DNA of 64,000 bases from contig OZ025870.1 in assembly GCA_964019415.1 (NCBI GenBank), forward strand, positions 6,665,915-6,729,914, read 5' to 3'. The translations under genes and the position numbers were made by a program. This DNA is from Ianthella basta. Its lineage: Eukaryota > Porifera > Demospongiae > Verongiida > Ianthellidae. This document shows positions 11,997 to 23,166 of this stretch, one piece after another; position 1 is the stretch's first letter; the number at the start of each line of letters is the position of its first letter. The notes under the pieces are model-generated. The model was not told the DNA's origin. It made no database searches and saw only the letters and a list, made by a program, of their open reading frames with translations.

Positions 11997-12886
11997 TGGA
12001 TGAGAGTTGGAAGAGGAGGGAAGAAAGTGGTAAGTGAAGGGAATAAAGGGAGGGGTAGAGGAAGGCATTGTGCAGAAGGGGACCAGACACTGGTACATAC
12101 ACTGTAGAGAGTTAGTTTAAGTGTGTGTGCATTTGTATTAATTTGCTTTATGTTTTGTGTCCATTCACATTGGACTTACATTGCTCCTCCCTTGATTGTT
12201 AGGTGTCAGACTCACTGATGGTGAGATTTGGCATGTCAGTATTGAAAGGTCTTTCAAAGCAGCACAACATAGCAGAGTTTATACTGTACGACTGGTTTGG
12301 GAGGCAAGTCCTACTCCAAGACATGCTATCAAGACTGCCACCTAATGAGAGAGACATGTTTGCAACAGGGGAGTACACTACTGAGTATGGTCGCTCCCTC
12401 CCCTGCATCCACCTCTCTCCATCAAGTAAGTACTGACAGTATTGTTGTCTGAATGGTACACAGTATTGTTTTGGTACACACACCCTTCACTGTACACTTG
12501 TACTGTAGGTCACACCACAATACACTGTGGTGGTTTTTGTTCACTCCAGTCCTGCCCCTTGTATGGTTTTACTAGCTGGAGTGCACTATGGGATGATCTG
12601 TACTCAATTATGGTTCACTTTACTCTCATGTACACTGTCCTTTATCATCTACAGCTCTCCCAGCACTTCAAAGTGGCCTTGCTGGACCACTCCCTGTGCC
12701 ATACCCTCCCCCAGAACGTACAGGTGTGTTCAAGTGTACACTGGACTCCATCTTCTCAGTCACTTTTACATTTGGACTGCCCCAGCTAGTCTTACACAAC
12801 TAACCATCACCACCTACATCACCTCTCTGTGTTGTTCTCTTTACCTATTCACAGACACAGTTTGGCGACTCTGCACTCTGCAGTAG
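335..12886 (+). CDS. NLR-type receptor: CARD-Death-CARD-NACHT-LRR, 5' partial
   Basis: Predicted cytosolic pattern-recognition receptor. Fourteen exons with GT-AG borders keep phase throughout: 335-616, 1116-1424, 2310-2612, 3882-5543, 6059-6142, 8134-8243, 8652-8847, 9009-9142, 9441-9645, 9810-9943, 11583-11681, 12203-12425, 12655-12723, 12855-12886. They give at least 1280 residues. The first exon enters in phase 1 without a start Met, so the 5' end lies upstream. NACHT ATPases oligomerise on ligand sensing by the LRRs and signal through CARD/Death partners; this is family knowledge, and the ligand is unknown. Two CARD-like folds plus a Death domain in front of one NACHT is unusual. Introns carry mobile elements, but no frameshift or internal stop was found, so the gene appears intact. 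Exact splice choices are inferred from consensus and phase, not from transcripts. Confidence 0.82.
617..2309. other. NLR introns 1 and 2, no gene seen
   Basis: Intron 1 (617-1115) begins with a TGTGTGCAT-rich stretch. Intron 2 (1425-2309) has short GT/CA runs near 1685-1730. Open frames here are low-complexity or short, and no domain was recognised. Confidence 0.5.
1116..1424 (+). CDS. NLR exon: Death domain
   Basis: The acceptor is tcctcag and the donor follows ttcG (gtgaga). The 103-residue exon contains LAELDKFVVHLITDGWEQV, a VIDSVKGANPG turn, then VLSSWLNDNPGTGVSARTWH and VLEALETSGHRQQVDKL. The W-x-x-V/L, the SWL and the final TW-x-x-(V/L)LEAL-(E/G)-x-x-x-x-R motif are characteristic of Death domains. 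It is a phase 1-1 exon, so it can be inserted or lost without a frameshift. Confidence 0.85.
2310..2612 (+). CDS. NLR exon: CARD domain
   Basis: The 101-residue phase 1-1 exon begins GLMSSWNNDALLFLREKL and continues LEKAAGGFLSQYEAKTVREL, QVDRIMETLQGKGDKGFQTF and CKMLRDSNQVVWADEL. The LLxxLQxKGxxxFxxFxxxL core matches the CARD H4-H5 region. It is clearly homologous to the first exon of the second death-fold gene at 39279-39588 (shared GGF, KG-F-F-KML and VWAD). The two genes therefore share a CARD lineage. Confidence 0.85.
2806..2927. mobile_element. Short palindromic MITE-like element
   Basis: The left arm cttgacaattcaatgcaaca is answered by acgttgtattgaattgtcaa about 90 bp downstream. The arms differ at only one or two positions over about 22 bases. 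The interior is also partly complementary (catcatggactt, gcctgatgaa). No coding capacity. It lies in the intron before the NACHT exon. Confidence 0.55.
3255..3727. mobile_element. 473-bp TIR element, TA-flanked (Tc1/mariner-like MITE)
   Basis: The left end TACAGTACGTTTTGGGTC is an exact inverse of the right end GACCCAAAACGTACTGTA. Inside the ends, cggttatcggttatc mirrors gataaccgataatcg loosely. The outer TA on both sides fits a TA target duplication. No transposase frame is present, so the element is non-autonomous. Confidence 0.75.
3882..5543 (+). CDS. NLR exon: NACHT ATPase
   Basis: The 1662-nt exon encodes the nucleotide-binding switch. An acidic Gly/Glu-rich linker comes first. The P-loop GAPGVGKST lies at 4178-4204, Walker B VLFILDGFDEL at 4411-4443, a sensor-1-like IILTSRS near 4534, a GLCSIPVVLSIICQVF helical segment near 4735, and the winged-helix motif FIHLTVQEFLAAVY near 5093. 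All diagnostic NACHT/STAND elements are present, so ATP binding is expected. The acceptor is gcatgcag at 3881. An upstream ATG is not needed because the frame is open from the acceptor. The donor is AAG/gtaagg. Confidence 0.92.
6059..6142 (+). CDS. NLR linker exon between NACHT and LRRs
   Basis: The 84-nt exon reads DTDWRELEVALDRL then TLEREASPGDSQK. It enters and leaves in phase 1, between acceptor gttttag and donor AAAG/gtatcc. The sequence is acidic and helical and lies between the winged-helix end of NACHT and the first LRR exon. It is too short for a domain call. Confidence 0.6.
6854..7910 (+). mobile_element. Helentron-like non-autonomous element with (GT)n core
   Basis: The 5' end is TTTTTAGGGGCTGCCTGCC. 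It is followed by a CATGTGGCTTCATGTTACG box, an (AT)n tract, a unique block, a long (GT)n core (about 7571-7776) and a 3' cap that folds twice: GGGGCGGCAGCCCC, then a gagtttttaactc hairpin ending AAATACTTGTT. The same 3' cap, reversed, opens the insertion at 40668. There is no coding gene. T-rich insertion site, terminal hairpins and microsatellite core match the Helentron-associated (HINE/DINE-1) plan; this class assignment is inference. Confidence 0.6.
7571..7776. repeat. (GT)n microsatellite, interrupted
   Basis: Two long GT tracts are separated by two copies of tctcatgtgtctggtgata, forming the core of the Helentron-like element. Reading frames across it give only Cys-Val repeats and are not genes. 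Confidence 0.9.
8134..8243 (+). CDS. NLR exon: LRR half-module (type A1)
   Basis: It encodes GHFGKVCMKGPPVRTVVKLL, then a CLQHVTEIECVDIQECE segment. It aligns with the exons at 9009-9142 and 9810-9943, which have the same V-D-V-KLL and V-E-L/I-E-C-V-I pattern. The acceptor is ttcaaag, chosen because only this start keeps phase 1 from the previous exon and avoids a stop. The donor is GAG/gtaagc. Confidence 0.62.
8652..8847 (+). CDS. NLR exon: LRR half-module (type B1)
   Basis: It encodes AMNHEVLMEIERSLSRNKTM, then NKLTLSGGTLPKQFCRCLLL and RNKSLSELYLNFDP. The repeated L-x-x-L-x-L spacing is that of ribonuclease-inhibitor-type LRRs, the usual ligand-sensing part of NLRs. It is nearly identical to the exon at 9441-9645. 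Confidence 0.75.
9009..9142 (+). CDS. NLR exon: LRR half-module (type A2)
   Basis: It encodes VPAGDQGSVQHLTLECAPVD, then a VLIKLLCLCSEVKELKCVSI segment. It enters in phase 1 after acceptor ctacctag and leaves in phase 0 at GAG/gtacag. The exon and its flanking introns recur about 0.8 kb downstream (9810-9943). Confidence 0.72.
9441..9645 (+). CDS. NLR exon: LRR half-module (type B2)
   Basis: It encodes AMDHEVLMEIERSLLGNKTM, then NNLALHDADGVTLPKQFCRH and NKSLSEVFLSFNP. It is nine nucleotides longer than its paralogue at 8652-8847. The following intron begins with the same bases (gtaggttggtgta), so the duplication covered intron as well as exon. Confidence 0.75.
9810..9943 (+). CDS. NLR exon: LRR half-module (type A3)
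   Basis: It encodes VPTGDQGSVQHLTLRGVPVD, then VFTKLLSFFNEVKELECHSI. It is a paralogue of 9009-9142. The B-type exon expected about 0.5 kb downstream is missing. The intron sequence is recognisable to about 10160 and then diverges. Confidence 0.72.
9944..11582. other. Large NLR intron with decayed LRR copy and TIR element
   Basis: 9944-10160 is a third copy of intron sequence that otherwise precedes the B-type LRR exon; the exon itself is absent. 10588-11318 is a TIR element. A homopolymer of about 20 C lies at 11456-11474. No coding sequence. Confidence 0.55.
10588..11318. mobile_element. 731-bp non-autonomous TIR element (CAGGG... family), copy A
   Basis: It starts CAGGGGCGGCGGAACAG and ends with the inverse of CAGGGCCGTAGCACAAG. 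The interior (caagaaggccattgacagg, cagcttgttgaacacatgtg, the ggggcatgccccc block) recurs inverted at 38073-38782, which proves a repeat family. The CAGGG terminus suggests hAT affinity, but no 8-bp target duplication is visible here. No transposase. Confidence 0.7.
11583..12886 (+). CDS. NLR C-terminal exons (last LRRs and tail)
   Basis: Four exons finish the gene. Exon 11583-11681 encodes RGVRMEELKLDEIEQSLTGM then SKLEKLVLRMSDD and resembles the B-type LRR exons. Exon 12203-12425 encodes VSDSLMVRFGMSVLKGL and ends PCIHLSPSS. Exon 12655-12723 gives a proline-rich LAGPLPVPYPPPERT. Exon 12855-12886 gives DTVWRLCTLQ and a TAG stop. Phase 1 is required at 12425 and 12723. An alternative phase-0 reading of the last two exons would stop at a TGA seven bases further on. 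The intron 11682-12202 carries a pure (GT)n tract. Confidence 0.65.
11911..11993. repeat. (GT)n microsatellite
   Basis: About 80 bp of nearly pure GT repeat lies in the NLR intron 11682-12202. It generates spurious Val-Cys and Thr-His frames on both strands. Confidence 0.95.
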
Positions 12887-13814
12887 CAGAGAGTGAGGGA
12901 GGGAGGGAGCACACTTGGACATGAGAGAAGAGCTAGTGATGACTCAGCAGTTGTAACAACTTTCAGTTGATCAGATTTTATACATATTATAATTATGAAT
13001 ACAATCTTGTGTAGTTTTCTTATTATAGCTGTATTTGTTCAATTGGTGTACAGCATTTTCTCTACTATACAAAATATTGTAAATCAGTACAATACATAAT
13101 ATTCTACTGAAAGTGCTGACATAATAGTAGTAATTATACAATTTAGCTAGCATCAAGCCAACATGGTATAATTATGTGTTGATCTGACTTGCATAATATT
13201 ATATTATGCAAGCTATACACAGCTATTATAATAATATTATAGTATAGTCTATGCAATAGTGCATGTGCCTGTGCATGGCCTTCGATCTAGCTACAGCTTA
13301 TAATCACCAATTCAACTGATTAATTGAGTGGTGGCTGCGTGGTGAGCACATGCACAATGTCATATGATGGAGCACAGAATCACATGATACCGATCTGAAC
13401 TACACACACACATGTTTATAGCATGAGGAGGAATAGATTCTTACTAGACACCTCTTCCAAGTCATTTTTAAGGGGAGGGGCAGGTGGGTGTGTTCAACTT
13501 AACTACGTATGAATATTCATATGTACACAGTATCCCATATGTTACACATGTGTGAGTAACTGGAGACCGGGAGGGTCAGTGATATACAGTAAAAGGCTGT
13601 CATGTGATTATCATGTGACTGTCACATGACATCCCCTTCCTGTGTACATATGGACACCTCTTATGGAATAGTAGATGATGCAGTGCTGGTAGGTTAGTCC
13701 CATCCTACTTGTCCCACTTATCTCCTGCCCCGCCCTGCTCAGCCTCACCCACCTCCTCCTCACCCTACTCAGCCCCACCCACCTCTTGCCCCACCTTACT
13801 CATGCCCCACCCAC
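12887..13814. other. Intergenic spacer after the NLR gene
   Basis: AT-rich 3' flank, with TATTATA clusters near 13190-13245, followed by a C-rich stretch (13690-13815) with repeated cacccacctc. No convincing gene. The 3' end of the NLR transcript should fall here, but no clear AATAAA was identified. Confidence 0.45.
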
Positions 13815-13934
13815 CTCATTAACAAGCCTGTTAGTGACTAAGTCCTTGGCAAGCTGCTCTGGGAGATCTCCTTCCTTCAGCTTTGTGGTGAGGTTCCTCT
13901 TGAGTTTGTCATCAAACAGGATCCACATGTGGAG
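13815..13934 (-). CDS. Orphan exon of an unrecognised minus-strand gene
   Basis: On the minus strand, a 120-nt phase 0-0 exon is framed by acceptor ctccctccag, after a very strong CT-rich tract (13935-14020), and donor GAG/gtgggt. The peptide has LHMWILFDDKLKRNL, LKEGDLPEQLAKDL and TNRLVNE. It is helical and charged with normal codon use, unlike the surrounding low-complexity sequence. A possible upstream exon ends AAACG/gtgagc near 14239. I do not recognise the family. It could also be a relic of a neighbouring gene. Confidence 0.4.
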
Positions 13935-15268
13935 CTGGAGGGAGGGAGGGAGGGGAGGGGGAGGAGAGAGGAGAAGGGGAAGAAAGGGAGGAGGGGGAGG
14001 AGGAGAGGGGGGAGGGAGGGGTGGGAAAGAGAATGTCAGTCTAGTCCACTTGGTGGGTTTGGGAATATATACCAAATGGGCTCTACCTCATTATACAAGC
14101 TACACAAAAGTGCAAATATTGGTAGAGCTGACAAACACACACACGCACACAAGGTAAGTCACAGACATGCATACACACAACACATGAGAGATACCCAGTG
14201 AGAGCTGCAGGAAGTAAAATAGGTGTGTTAAATGCTCACCGTTTCTTCTCTCCCTCACAATGCAGCTCACAGGCCACAGTCTGGACTTACTTGACAGTGA
14301 TGGAGAAGTGGAGAAGTGAGGAGGTGAGGGGATGGGGGGAACAGTGTGACAAGCATACACAACCATAAGAGATGGAGGAAAATGAATTGAGCACAGAATC
14401 TCTCAAAATGACTGCATTAGGCTGTTCTATCACCAAACAAGTATTTCGAGTTAAAAAACTCGTGGGGCGCCAGGGCGCCCCTGAACCTCGAACTACTTGC
14501 TAGCAATTTTCCCATGTACGTTCAGTAAATCAGATAGTTGGGGGTACAGTATTGTTGTTGGCCTGAAAGATACATCAAGACACACTAGACCGTTGGGTTT
14601 GCAAAAGTTTCAAGTCTCCAGAGCAGCCAGTCATATCCAGTGAAAGCATCCCTACCAAACTGTCAAATGTTTGCCTACTGCTTTTGATCTATATGACATT
14701 CTAAATGAGCAATTGTTACTTTGTGCCTGGAGGAGTGTGCTGGCTAAAAGGCTACCCTATGATGACTATATGAGCGAATCATGGCTATAATTATGTCATG
14801 ACTCGCTGGTCCTCCATTATTGGCCTACGTGTCACTAGACTTCTGTTGTATTTTGGGCTGTACTGTACCTCGCAGAAAAACAGTTAAGTAAGCTTCCTAC
14901 CACAATAATATTACTTAAACATCTTCTAGAAACACTTTGCGTTCTTTGGATACACGGCGAAATCTAAAGAGAATGGTTTTGAGCCTAGCAAACAGAAAGC
15001 GTCGAGCGCGCGGCCATTTTACAATGTCCGTCAGTGATAATTGGAGCTGTATCTCGCAGAAGAGACGTTCCTTAGGCTTTTTATTAGTATCACTCTATTA
15101 ACACATGTTTATGACCACATTTCGTTCGATTCAAACACGGCGAAACGTCATTAGGGAGGGTTTAAAGCTTTGTAAAGAACGACGTGAGCGCCGCCATTTG
15201 CAAAATGACAGAAATATATATATATACAGTGCAAGTTACAATATACACCACTAATCTAAAGTAAATAA

Positions 15269-15330
15269 TATAATATAATATAATATAATATAATATAATA
15301 TAATATAATATAATATAATATAATATAATT
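15269..15330. repeat. (TATAA)n pentanucleotide tract, first of seven
   Basis: Pure TATAA repeats stop exactly at the cccgggggg box of unit 1. Equivalent tracts end at 16670, 18636, 20373, 22209, 23981 and 25716, with different lengths. The tract marks each unit border and is a likely slippage or recombination point. Confidence 0.9.
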
Positions 15331-17561
15331 CCCGGGGGGTTAGGCACCCCTCACGAACATGTGATAGGTGTGCCTTTGAAGTATGGGAGATTTTAAGACT
15401 TTTAAATGAGGCAGAATATTTAATTAGGTCTTCGTTCTTCTACAAGCAGCCCGCAAAATCCTAATATAAATGTGCATAGCATAACACTTAATGTATGGTG
15501 CATTTATATTGATGCATAGCGGTATCTTGTATATGAATGCAACTGGGCTCGTTGAGACGTGAAACTTGGTGGACACATCCAAGTGGTCCACCTTCCTATG
15601 TTATTAGCGGGATTTCTTAATTAGTCTCAAAATGGCCAACATATGTGAGGTGTATGATGTATTCAACCAGCCCGGCCCGCTCAGTCATGACACTTGATGG
15701 ACCTAGCCAGATAATGCAACTGTTCATGTCATTAGCAGGATTTCTTAATTAGTCGCAAAATGGCCGAGAAAAATAAGGTTCATTGCATATCTTACCGACC
15801 CAGCCCTGCTAAGTCATGATACTAAGTGGATGAAGTTAGATGACCAATTTCCTCATGTCATTAGCAGTATTGCTTAATTAGTCACAAAATGGAGGCGATG
15901 TTTTGAACAATCACATTTTGACATCAATTTGTAGGCATTTGCCGCTATGCTGGAGCAGAGCAGCACCAACATGTACACTTGCTCACAACTATCCAGCCAC
16001 AATATCCAGCTACTCACCACCACATAGATAAATACAACCGCCATCATCACCACCACAGCGGAAGTTGCAATGAGCACACCAGTATAATATTATGTGCCAG
16101 AGCTGCAAGGAAACAGACCACCACATCAGGTGCTGCTACCACATACTACTACCACCACCACCACACAGTGCAAGTTACAATATTACGGCCACCACATGCA
16201 TTCCTAGATGAAAATGACCACCACCACCACCACCACCACATGGTGCCAGTACAATGCATGCATTCAGTATATGCGCCATTGCTCTAGAAAAAACACCACC
16301 ACCACAACCACACAGTGCAAGTTACAATATCGCAGCCACCACCACCTGTGCCAGTAGAGTATCTGTGCTAGTTGGTCATAGAAAAAGACCACCACCAGTG
16401 CAAGTTACAGTGGCACCAGCACCATTCGCACCACCACATGTGCCAGAAAGTAAATGCGCTCAATGGCTGAAGAAAAAGACCACCAGCGCAAGTTACAGCT
16501 GGTCAATACAGTGCAAGTTACAATATACACCACTAATCTAAAGTAAATAATATAATATAATATATACAGTGCAAGTTACAATATACACCACTAATCTAAA
16601 GTAAATAATATAATATAATATAATATAATATAATATAATATAATATAATATAATATAATATAATATAATTCCCGGGGGGTTAGGCACCCCTCACGAACAT
16701 GTGATAGGTGTGCCTTTGAAGTATGGGAGATTTTAAGACTTTTAAATGAGGCAGAATTTTTAATTAGGTCTTTGTTCTTCTACAAGCAGCCCGCCAAATC
16801 CTAATATAAATGTGCATAGCATAACACTTAATGTATGGTGCATTTATATTGATGCATAGTGGTATCTTGTATATGAATGCAACTGAGCTCGTTGAGACGT
16901 GAAACTTGGTGGACACATCCAAGTGGTCCACCTTCCTATGTTATTAGCGGGATTTCTTAATTAGTCTCAAAATGGCCGACATGTGAGGTGTATGATGTAT
17001 TCAACCAGCCCAGCCCGCTCAGTCATGACACTTGGTGGACCTAGCCAGATAATCCAACTGTTCATGTCATTAGCAGGATTTCTTAATTAGTTGCAAAATG
17101 GCCGAGAAAAATGAGGTTCATTGCATATCTTACCGACCCAGCCCTGCTAAGTCATGATACTAAGGGGATGCAGTTAGATGACCAATTTCCTCATGTCATT
17201 AGCAGTTTGCTTAATTAGTCACAAAATGGAGGCGATGTTTTGAACAATCACATTTTGACACCAATTTGTAGGCATTAGCCGCTATGCTGGAGCGGAGCAG
17301 CACCAACATGTACACTTGCTCACAACTATCCAGTCACAATATCCAGCTACTACACCACCACATAGATAAATACAACCACCATCACCACCACCACAGTGGA
17401 AGTTGCAATAAGCACACCAGTATAATATTATGTGCTAGAGCTGCAAGAAAACAGACCACCACATCAGGCGCTGCTACCACATACTACTACCACCACCACC
17501 ACACAGTGCAAGTTACAATATTACGGCCACCACATGCATTCCTAGATGAAAATGACCACCA

Positions 17562-18424
17562 CCACCACCACATGGTGCCAGTACAATGGATGCATTCAGT
17601 ATATGTGCCATTGCTCTAGAAAAAACACCACCACCACCACCACACAGTGCAAGTTACAATATCGCAGCCACCACCACCTGTGCCAGTAAAGTATCTGTGC
17701 TAGTTGGTCATAGAGAAAAAGACCACCAGTGCAAGTTACAGTAGCCACCACCACATGTGCCAGTAGAGTATCTGCACTAGTTGGTCATAGAAAAAGACCA
17801 CCAGTGCAAGTTACAGTGGCACCAGCACCATTCGCACCACCACATGTGCCAGAAAGTAAATGCGCTCAATGGCTGAAGAAAAAGACCACCAGCGCAAGTT
17901 ACAGCTGGTCAGAACCTGCACCGCCACCATTGGAGTGCACGCTGCAGCAAGCAAATGTAACTTGCCTAAGGGCATGCCATTGAATTTCTTCCCACGCACC
18001 CTCAATTCAATGGCATGCCCTTAGGTAAGCTTACATTTGCTTGCTGCAGCGTGCACTCCAATGGTGGCGGTGCAGGTTCTGACCAGCTGTAACTTGCGCT
18101 GGTGGTCTTTTTCTTCAGCCATTGAGCGCATTTACTTTCTGGCACATGTGGTGGTGCGAATGGTGCTGGTGCCACTGTAACTTGCACTGGTGGTCTTTTT
18201 CTATGACCAACTAGTGCAGATACTCTACTGGCACATGTGGTGGTGGCTACTGTAACTTGCACTGGTGGTCTTTTTCTCTATGACCAACTAGCACAGATAC
18301 TTTACTGGCACAGGTGGTGGTGGCTGCGATATTGTAACTTGCACTGTGTGGTGGTGGTGGTGGTGTTTTTTCTAGAGCAATGGCACATATACTGAATGCA
18401 TCCATTGTACTGGCACCATGTGGT
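17562..18424. repeat. Giant inverted repeat, unit 2 (arms about 420 bp)
   Basis: The sequence from the accacatggtgcc box to the centre at about 17995 reappears reversed to 18424, with spacer cttcccacgcaccct. The arms look virtually identical by eye. The + strand carries GTGCAAGTTACA on the left and TGTAACTTGCAC on the right. Confidence 0.9.
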
Positions 18425-19602
18425 GGATACAGTGCAAGTTACAATATACACCACTAATCTAAAGTAAATAATATAATATAATATATACAGTGCAAGTTAC
18501 AATATACACCACTAATCTAAAGTAAATAATATAATATAATATAATATAATATAATATAATATAATATAATATAATATAATATAATATAATATAATATAAT
18601 ATAATATAATATAATATAATATAATATAATATAATTCCCGGGGGGTTAGGCACCCCTCACGAACATGTGATAGGTGTGCCTTTGAAGTATGGGAGATTTT
18701 AAGACTTTTAAATGAGGCAGAATTTTTAATTAGGTCTTTGTTCTTCTACAAGCAGCCCGCCAAATCCTAATATAAATGTGCATAGCATAACACTTAATGT
18801 ATGGTGCATTTATATTGATGCATAGTGGTATCTTGTATATGAATGCAACTTGGCTCGTTGAGATGTGAAACTTGGTGGACAGATCCAAGTGGTCCACCTT
18901 CCTATGTTATTAGCGGGATTTCTTAATTAGTCTCAAAATGGCCGACATATGTGATGTGTATGATGTATTCAACCAGCCCGGCCCGCTCAGTCATGACACT
19001 TGATGGACCTAGCCAGATAATGCAACTGTTCATGTCATTAGCAGGATTTTTTAATTAGTGGCAAAATGGCCGAGAAAAATGAGGTTCAATGCATATCTTA
19101 CCAACCCAGCCCTGCTAAGTCATGATACTAAGTGGATGAAGTTAGATGACCAATTTCCTCATGTCATTAGCAGTATTGCTAAATTAGTCACAAAATTGAG
19201 GCGATGTTTTGAACAATCACATTTTGACACCAATTTGTAGGCATTTGCCGCTATGCTGGAGCAGAGCAGCACCAACATGTACACTTGCTCACAACTATCC
19301 AGCCACAATATCCAGCTACTACACCACCACATAGATAAATACAACCGCCATCACCACCACCACAGTGGAAGTTGCAATGAGCACACCAGTATAATATTAT
19401 GTGCTAGAGCTGCAAGAAAACAGACCACCACATCAGGCGCTGCTACTATATACTACTACTACCACCACCACACAGTGCAAGTTACAATATTACGGCCACC
19501 ACATGCATTCCTAAATGAAAATGACCACCACCACCACCACATGGTGCCAGTACAATGGATGCATTCAGTATATGTGCCATTGCTCTAGAAAAAACACCAC
19601 CA

Positions 19603-20325
19603 CCACCACCACACAGTGCAAGTTACAATATCGCAGCCACCACCACCTGTGCCAGTAAAGTATCTGTGCTAGTTGGTCATAGAGAAAAAGACCACCAGTG
19701 CAAGTTACAGTAGCCACCACCACATGTGCCAGTAGAGTATCTGCACTAGTTGGTCATAGAAAAAGACCACCAGTGCAAGTTACAGTGGCACCAGCACCAT
19801 TCGCACCACCACATGTGCCAGAAAGTAAATGCGCTCAATGGCTGAAGAAAAAGACCACCAGCGCAAGTTACAGCTGGTCAGAACCTGCACCGCCACCATT
19901 GGAGTGCACGCTGCAGCAAGCAAATGTAACTTGCCTAAGGGCATGCCATTGAATTTCTTCCCACGCACCCTCAATTCAATGGCATGCCCTTAGGTAAGCT
20001 TACATTTGCTTGCTGCAGCGTGCACTCCAATGGTGGCGGTGCAGGTTCTGACCAGCTGTAACTTGCGCTGGTGGTCTTTTTCTTCAGCCATTGAGCGCAT
20101 TTACTTTCTGGCACATGTGGTGGTGCGAATGGTGCTGGTGCCACTGTAACTTGCACTGGTGGTCTTTTTCTATGACCAACTAGTGCAGATACTCTACTGG
20201 CACATGTGGTGGTGGCTACTGTAACTTGCACTGGTGGTCTTTTTCTCTATGACCAACTAGCACAGATACTTTACTGGCACAGGTGGTGGTGGCTGCGATA
20301 TTGTAACTTGCACTGTGTGGTGGTA
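19603..20325. repeat. Giant inverted repeat, unit 3
   Basis: Centre about 19964, arms about 360 bp. The right arm stops abruptly at gtgtggtgg and runs straight into (TATAA)n, leaving it shorter than in unit 2. Confidence 0.88.
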
Positions 20326-21330
20326 ATATAATATAATATAATATAATATAATATAATATAATATAATATAATTCCCGGGGGGTTAGGCACCCCTCACGAA
20401 CATGTGATAGGTGCGCCTTTGAAGTATGGGAGATTTTAACACTTTTAAATGAGGCAGAATTTTTAATTAGGTCTTCGTTCTTCTACAAGCAGCCCGCAAA
20501 ATCCTAATATAAATGTTCATAGCATAACACTTAATGTATGGTGCATTTATATTGATGCATAGTGGTATCTTGTATATGAATGCAACTGGGCTCGTTGAGA
20601 TGTGAAACTTGGTGGACACATCCAAGTGGTCCACCTTCCTATGTTATTAGCGGGATTTCTTAATTAGTCTCAAAATGGCCGACATATGTGAGGTGTATGA
20701 TGTATTCAACCAGCCCAGCCCGCTCAGTCATGACACTTAATGGACCTAGCCAGATAATCCAACTGTTCATGTCATTAGCAGGATTTCTTAATTAGTTGCA
20801 AAATGGCCGAGAAAAATGAGGTTCATTGCATATCTTAACGACCCAGCCCTGCTAAGTCATGATACTAAGTGGATGAAGTTAGATGACCAATTTCCTCATG
20901 TCATTAGCAGTATTGCTTAATTAGTCACAAAATGGAGGCGATGTTTTGAACAATCACATTTTGACACCAATTTGTAGGCATTTGCCGCTATGCTGGAGCA
21001 GAGCAGCACCAACATGTACACTTGCTCACAACTATCCAGCCACAATATCCAGCTACTCACCACCACATAGATAAATACAACCGCCATCATCACCACCACA
21101 GCGGAAGTTGCAATGAGCACACCAGTATAATATTATGTGCCAGAGCTGCAAGGAAACAGACCACCACATCAGGTGCTGCTACCACATACTACTACCACCA
21201 CCACCACACAGTGCAAGTTACAATATTACAGCCACCACATGCATTCCTAGATGAAAATGACCACCACCACCACCACATGGTGCCAGTACAATGCATGCAT
21301 TCAGTATATGCGCCATTGCTCTAGAAAAAA

Positions 21331-22105
21331 CACCACCACCACCACCACACAGTGCAAGTTACAATATCGCAGCCACCACCACCTGTGCCAGTAGAGTATC
21401 TGTGCTAGTTGGTCATAGAAAAAGACCACCACCAGTGCAAGTTACAGTAGCCACCACCACATGTGTCAGTAGAGTATCTGCGCTAGCTGGTCATGGAAAA
21501 AGAACACCAGTGCAAGTTACAGTAGCCACCACCACATGTGCCAGTAGAATATCTGCGCTAGTTGGTAATTGAAAAAGACCACCAGTGCAAGTTACAGTGG
21601 CTCCGGGCCAGCACATGCAAGTTACAGCTGGTCAGAACCTGCACTGCTGCCATTGTAATGCACGCTGCAGCAAGCAATTGTAACTTGCCTAAGGGCATGC
21701 CATTGAATTTCTTCCCATGCACCCTCAATTCAATGGCATGCCCTTAGGCAAGCTTACAATTGCTTGCTGCAGCGTGCATTACAATGGCAGCAGTGCAGGT
21801 TCTGACCAGCTGTAACTTGCATGTGCTGGCCCGGAGCCACTGTAACTTGCACTGGTGGTCTTTTTCAATTACCAACTAGCGCAGATATTCTACTGGCACA
21901 TGTGGTGGTGGCTACTGTAACTTGCACTGGTGTTCTTTTTCCATGACCAGCTAGCGCAGATACTCTACTGACACATGTGGTGGTGGCTACTGTAACTTGC
22001 ACTGGTGGTGGTCTTTTTCTATGACCAACTAGCACAGATACTCTACTGGCACAGGTGGTGGTGGCTGCGATATTGTAACTTGCACTGTGTGGTGGTGGTG
22101 GTGGT
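21331..22105. repeat. Giant inverted repeat, unit 4
   Basis: Centre about 21718, arms about 385 bp. This sub-type has caattg instead of caaatg near the centre and a ggctccgggccagcac box not present in units 2, 3 and 6. Confidence 0.88.
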
Positions 22106-23166
22106 TAATACAGTGCAAGTTACAATATACACCACTAATCTAAAGTAAATAATATAATATAATATAATATAATATAATATAATATAATATAATATAATAT
22201 AATATAATTCCCGGGGGGTTAGGCACCCCTCACGAACATGTGATAGGTGTGCCTTTGAAGTATGGGAGATTTTAACACTTTTAAATGAGGCAGAATTTTT
22301 AATTAGGTCTTCGTTCTTCTACAAGCAGCCCGCAAAATACTAATATAAATGTGCATAGCATAACACTTAATGTATGGTGCATTTATATTGATGCATAGTG
22401 GTATCTTGTATATGAATGCAACTGGGCTCGTTGAGACATGAAACTTGGTGGACACATCCAGGTGGTCCACCTTCCTATGTTATTAGCGGGATTTCTTAAT
22501 TAGTCTCAAAATGGCCGACATATGTGAGGTGTATGATGTATTCAACCAGCCCGGCCCGCTCAGTCATGACACTTAATGGACCTAGCCAGATAATCCAACT
22601 GTTCATGTCATTAGCAGGATTTCTTAATTAGTTGCAAAATGGCCGAGAAAAATGAGGTTCATTGCATATCTTACCAACCCAGCCCTGCTAAGTCATGATA
22701 CTAAGTGGATGAAGTTAGATGACCAATTTCCTCATGTCATTAGCAGTATTGCTTAATTAGTCACAAAATGGAGGCGATGTTTTGAACAATCACATTTTGA
22801 CACCAATTTGTAGGCATTTGCCGCTATGCTGGAGCAGAGCAGCACCAACATGTACACTTGCTCACAACTATCCAGCCACAATATCCAGCTACTCACCACC
22901 ACATAGATAAATACAACCGCCATCATCACCACCACAGCGGAAGTTGCAATGAGCACACCAGTATAATATTATGTGCCAGAGCTGCAAGGAAACAGACCAC
23001 CACATCAGGTGCTGCTACCACATACTACTACCACCACCACCACACAGTGCAAGTTACAATATTACAGCCACCACATGCATTCCTAGATGAAAATGACCAC
23101 CACCACCACCACATGGTGCCAGTACAATGCATGCATTCAGTATATGCGCCATTGCTCTAGAAAAAA

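Noticed and set aside
17729..20231. Identical small frames on both strands (MQVTVATTTCASRVSAL...)
   Set aside because: The same peptide appears on + and - because the DNA is an inverted repeat. It tracks the motif array, not a gene.
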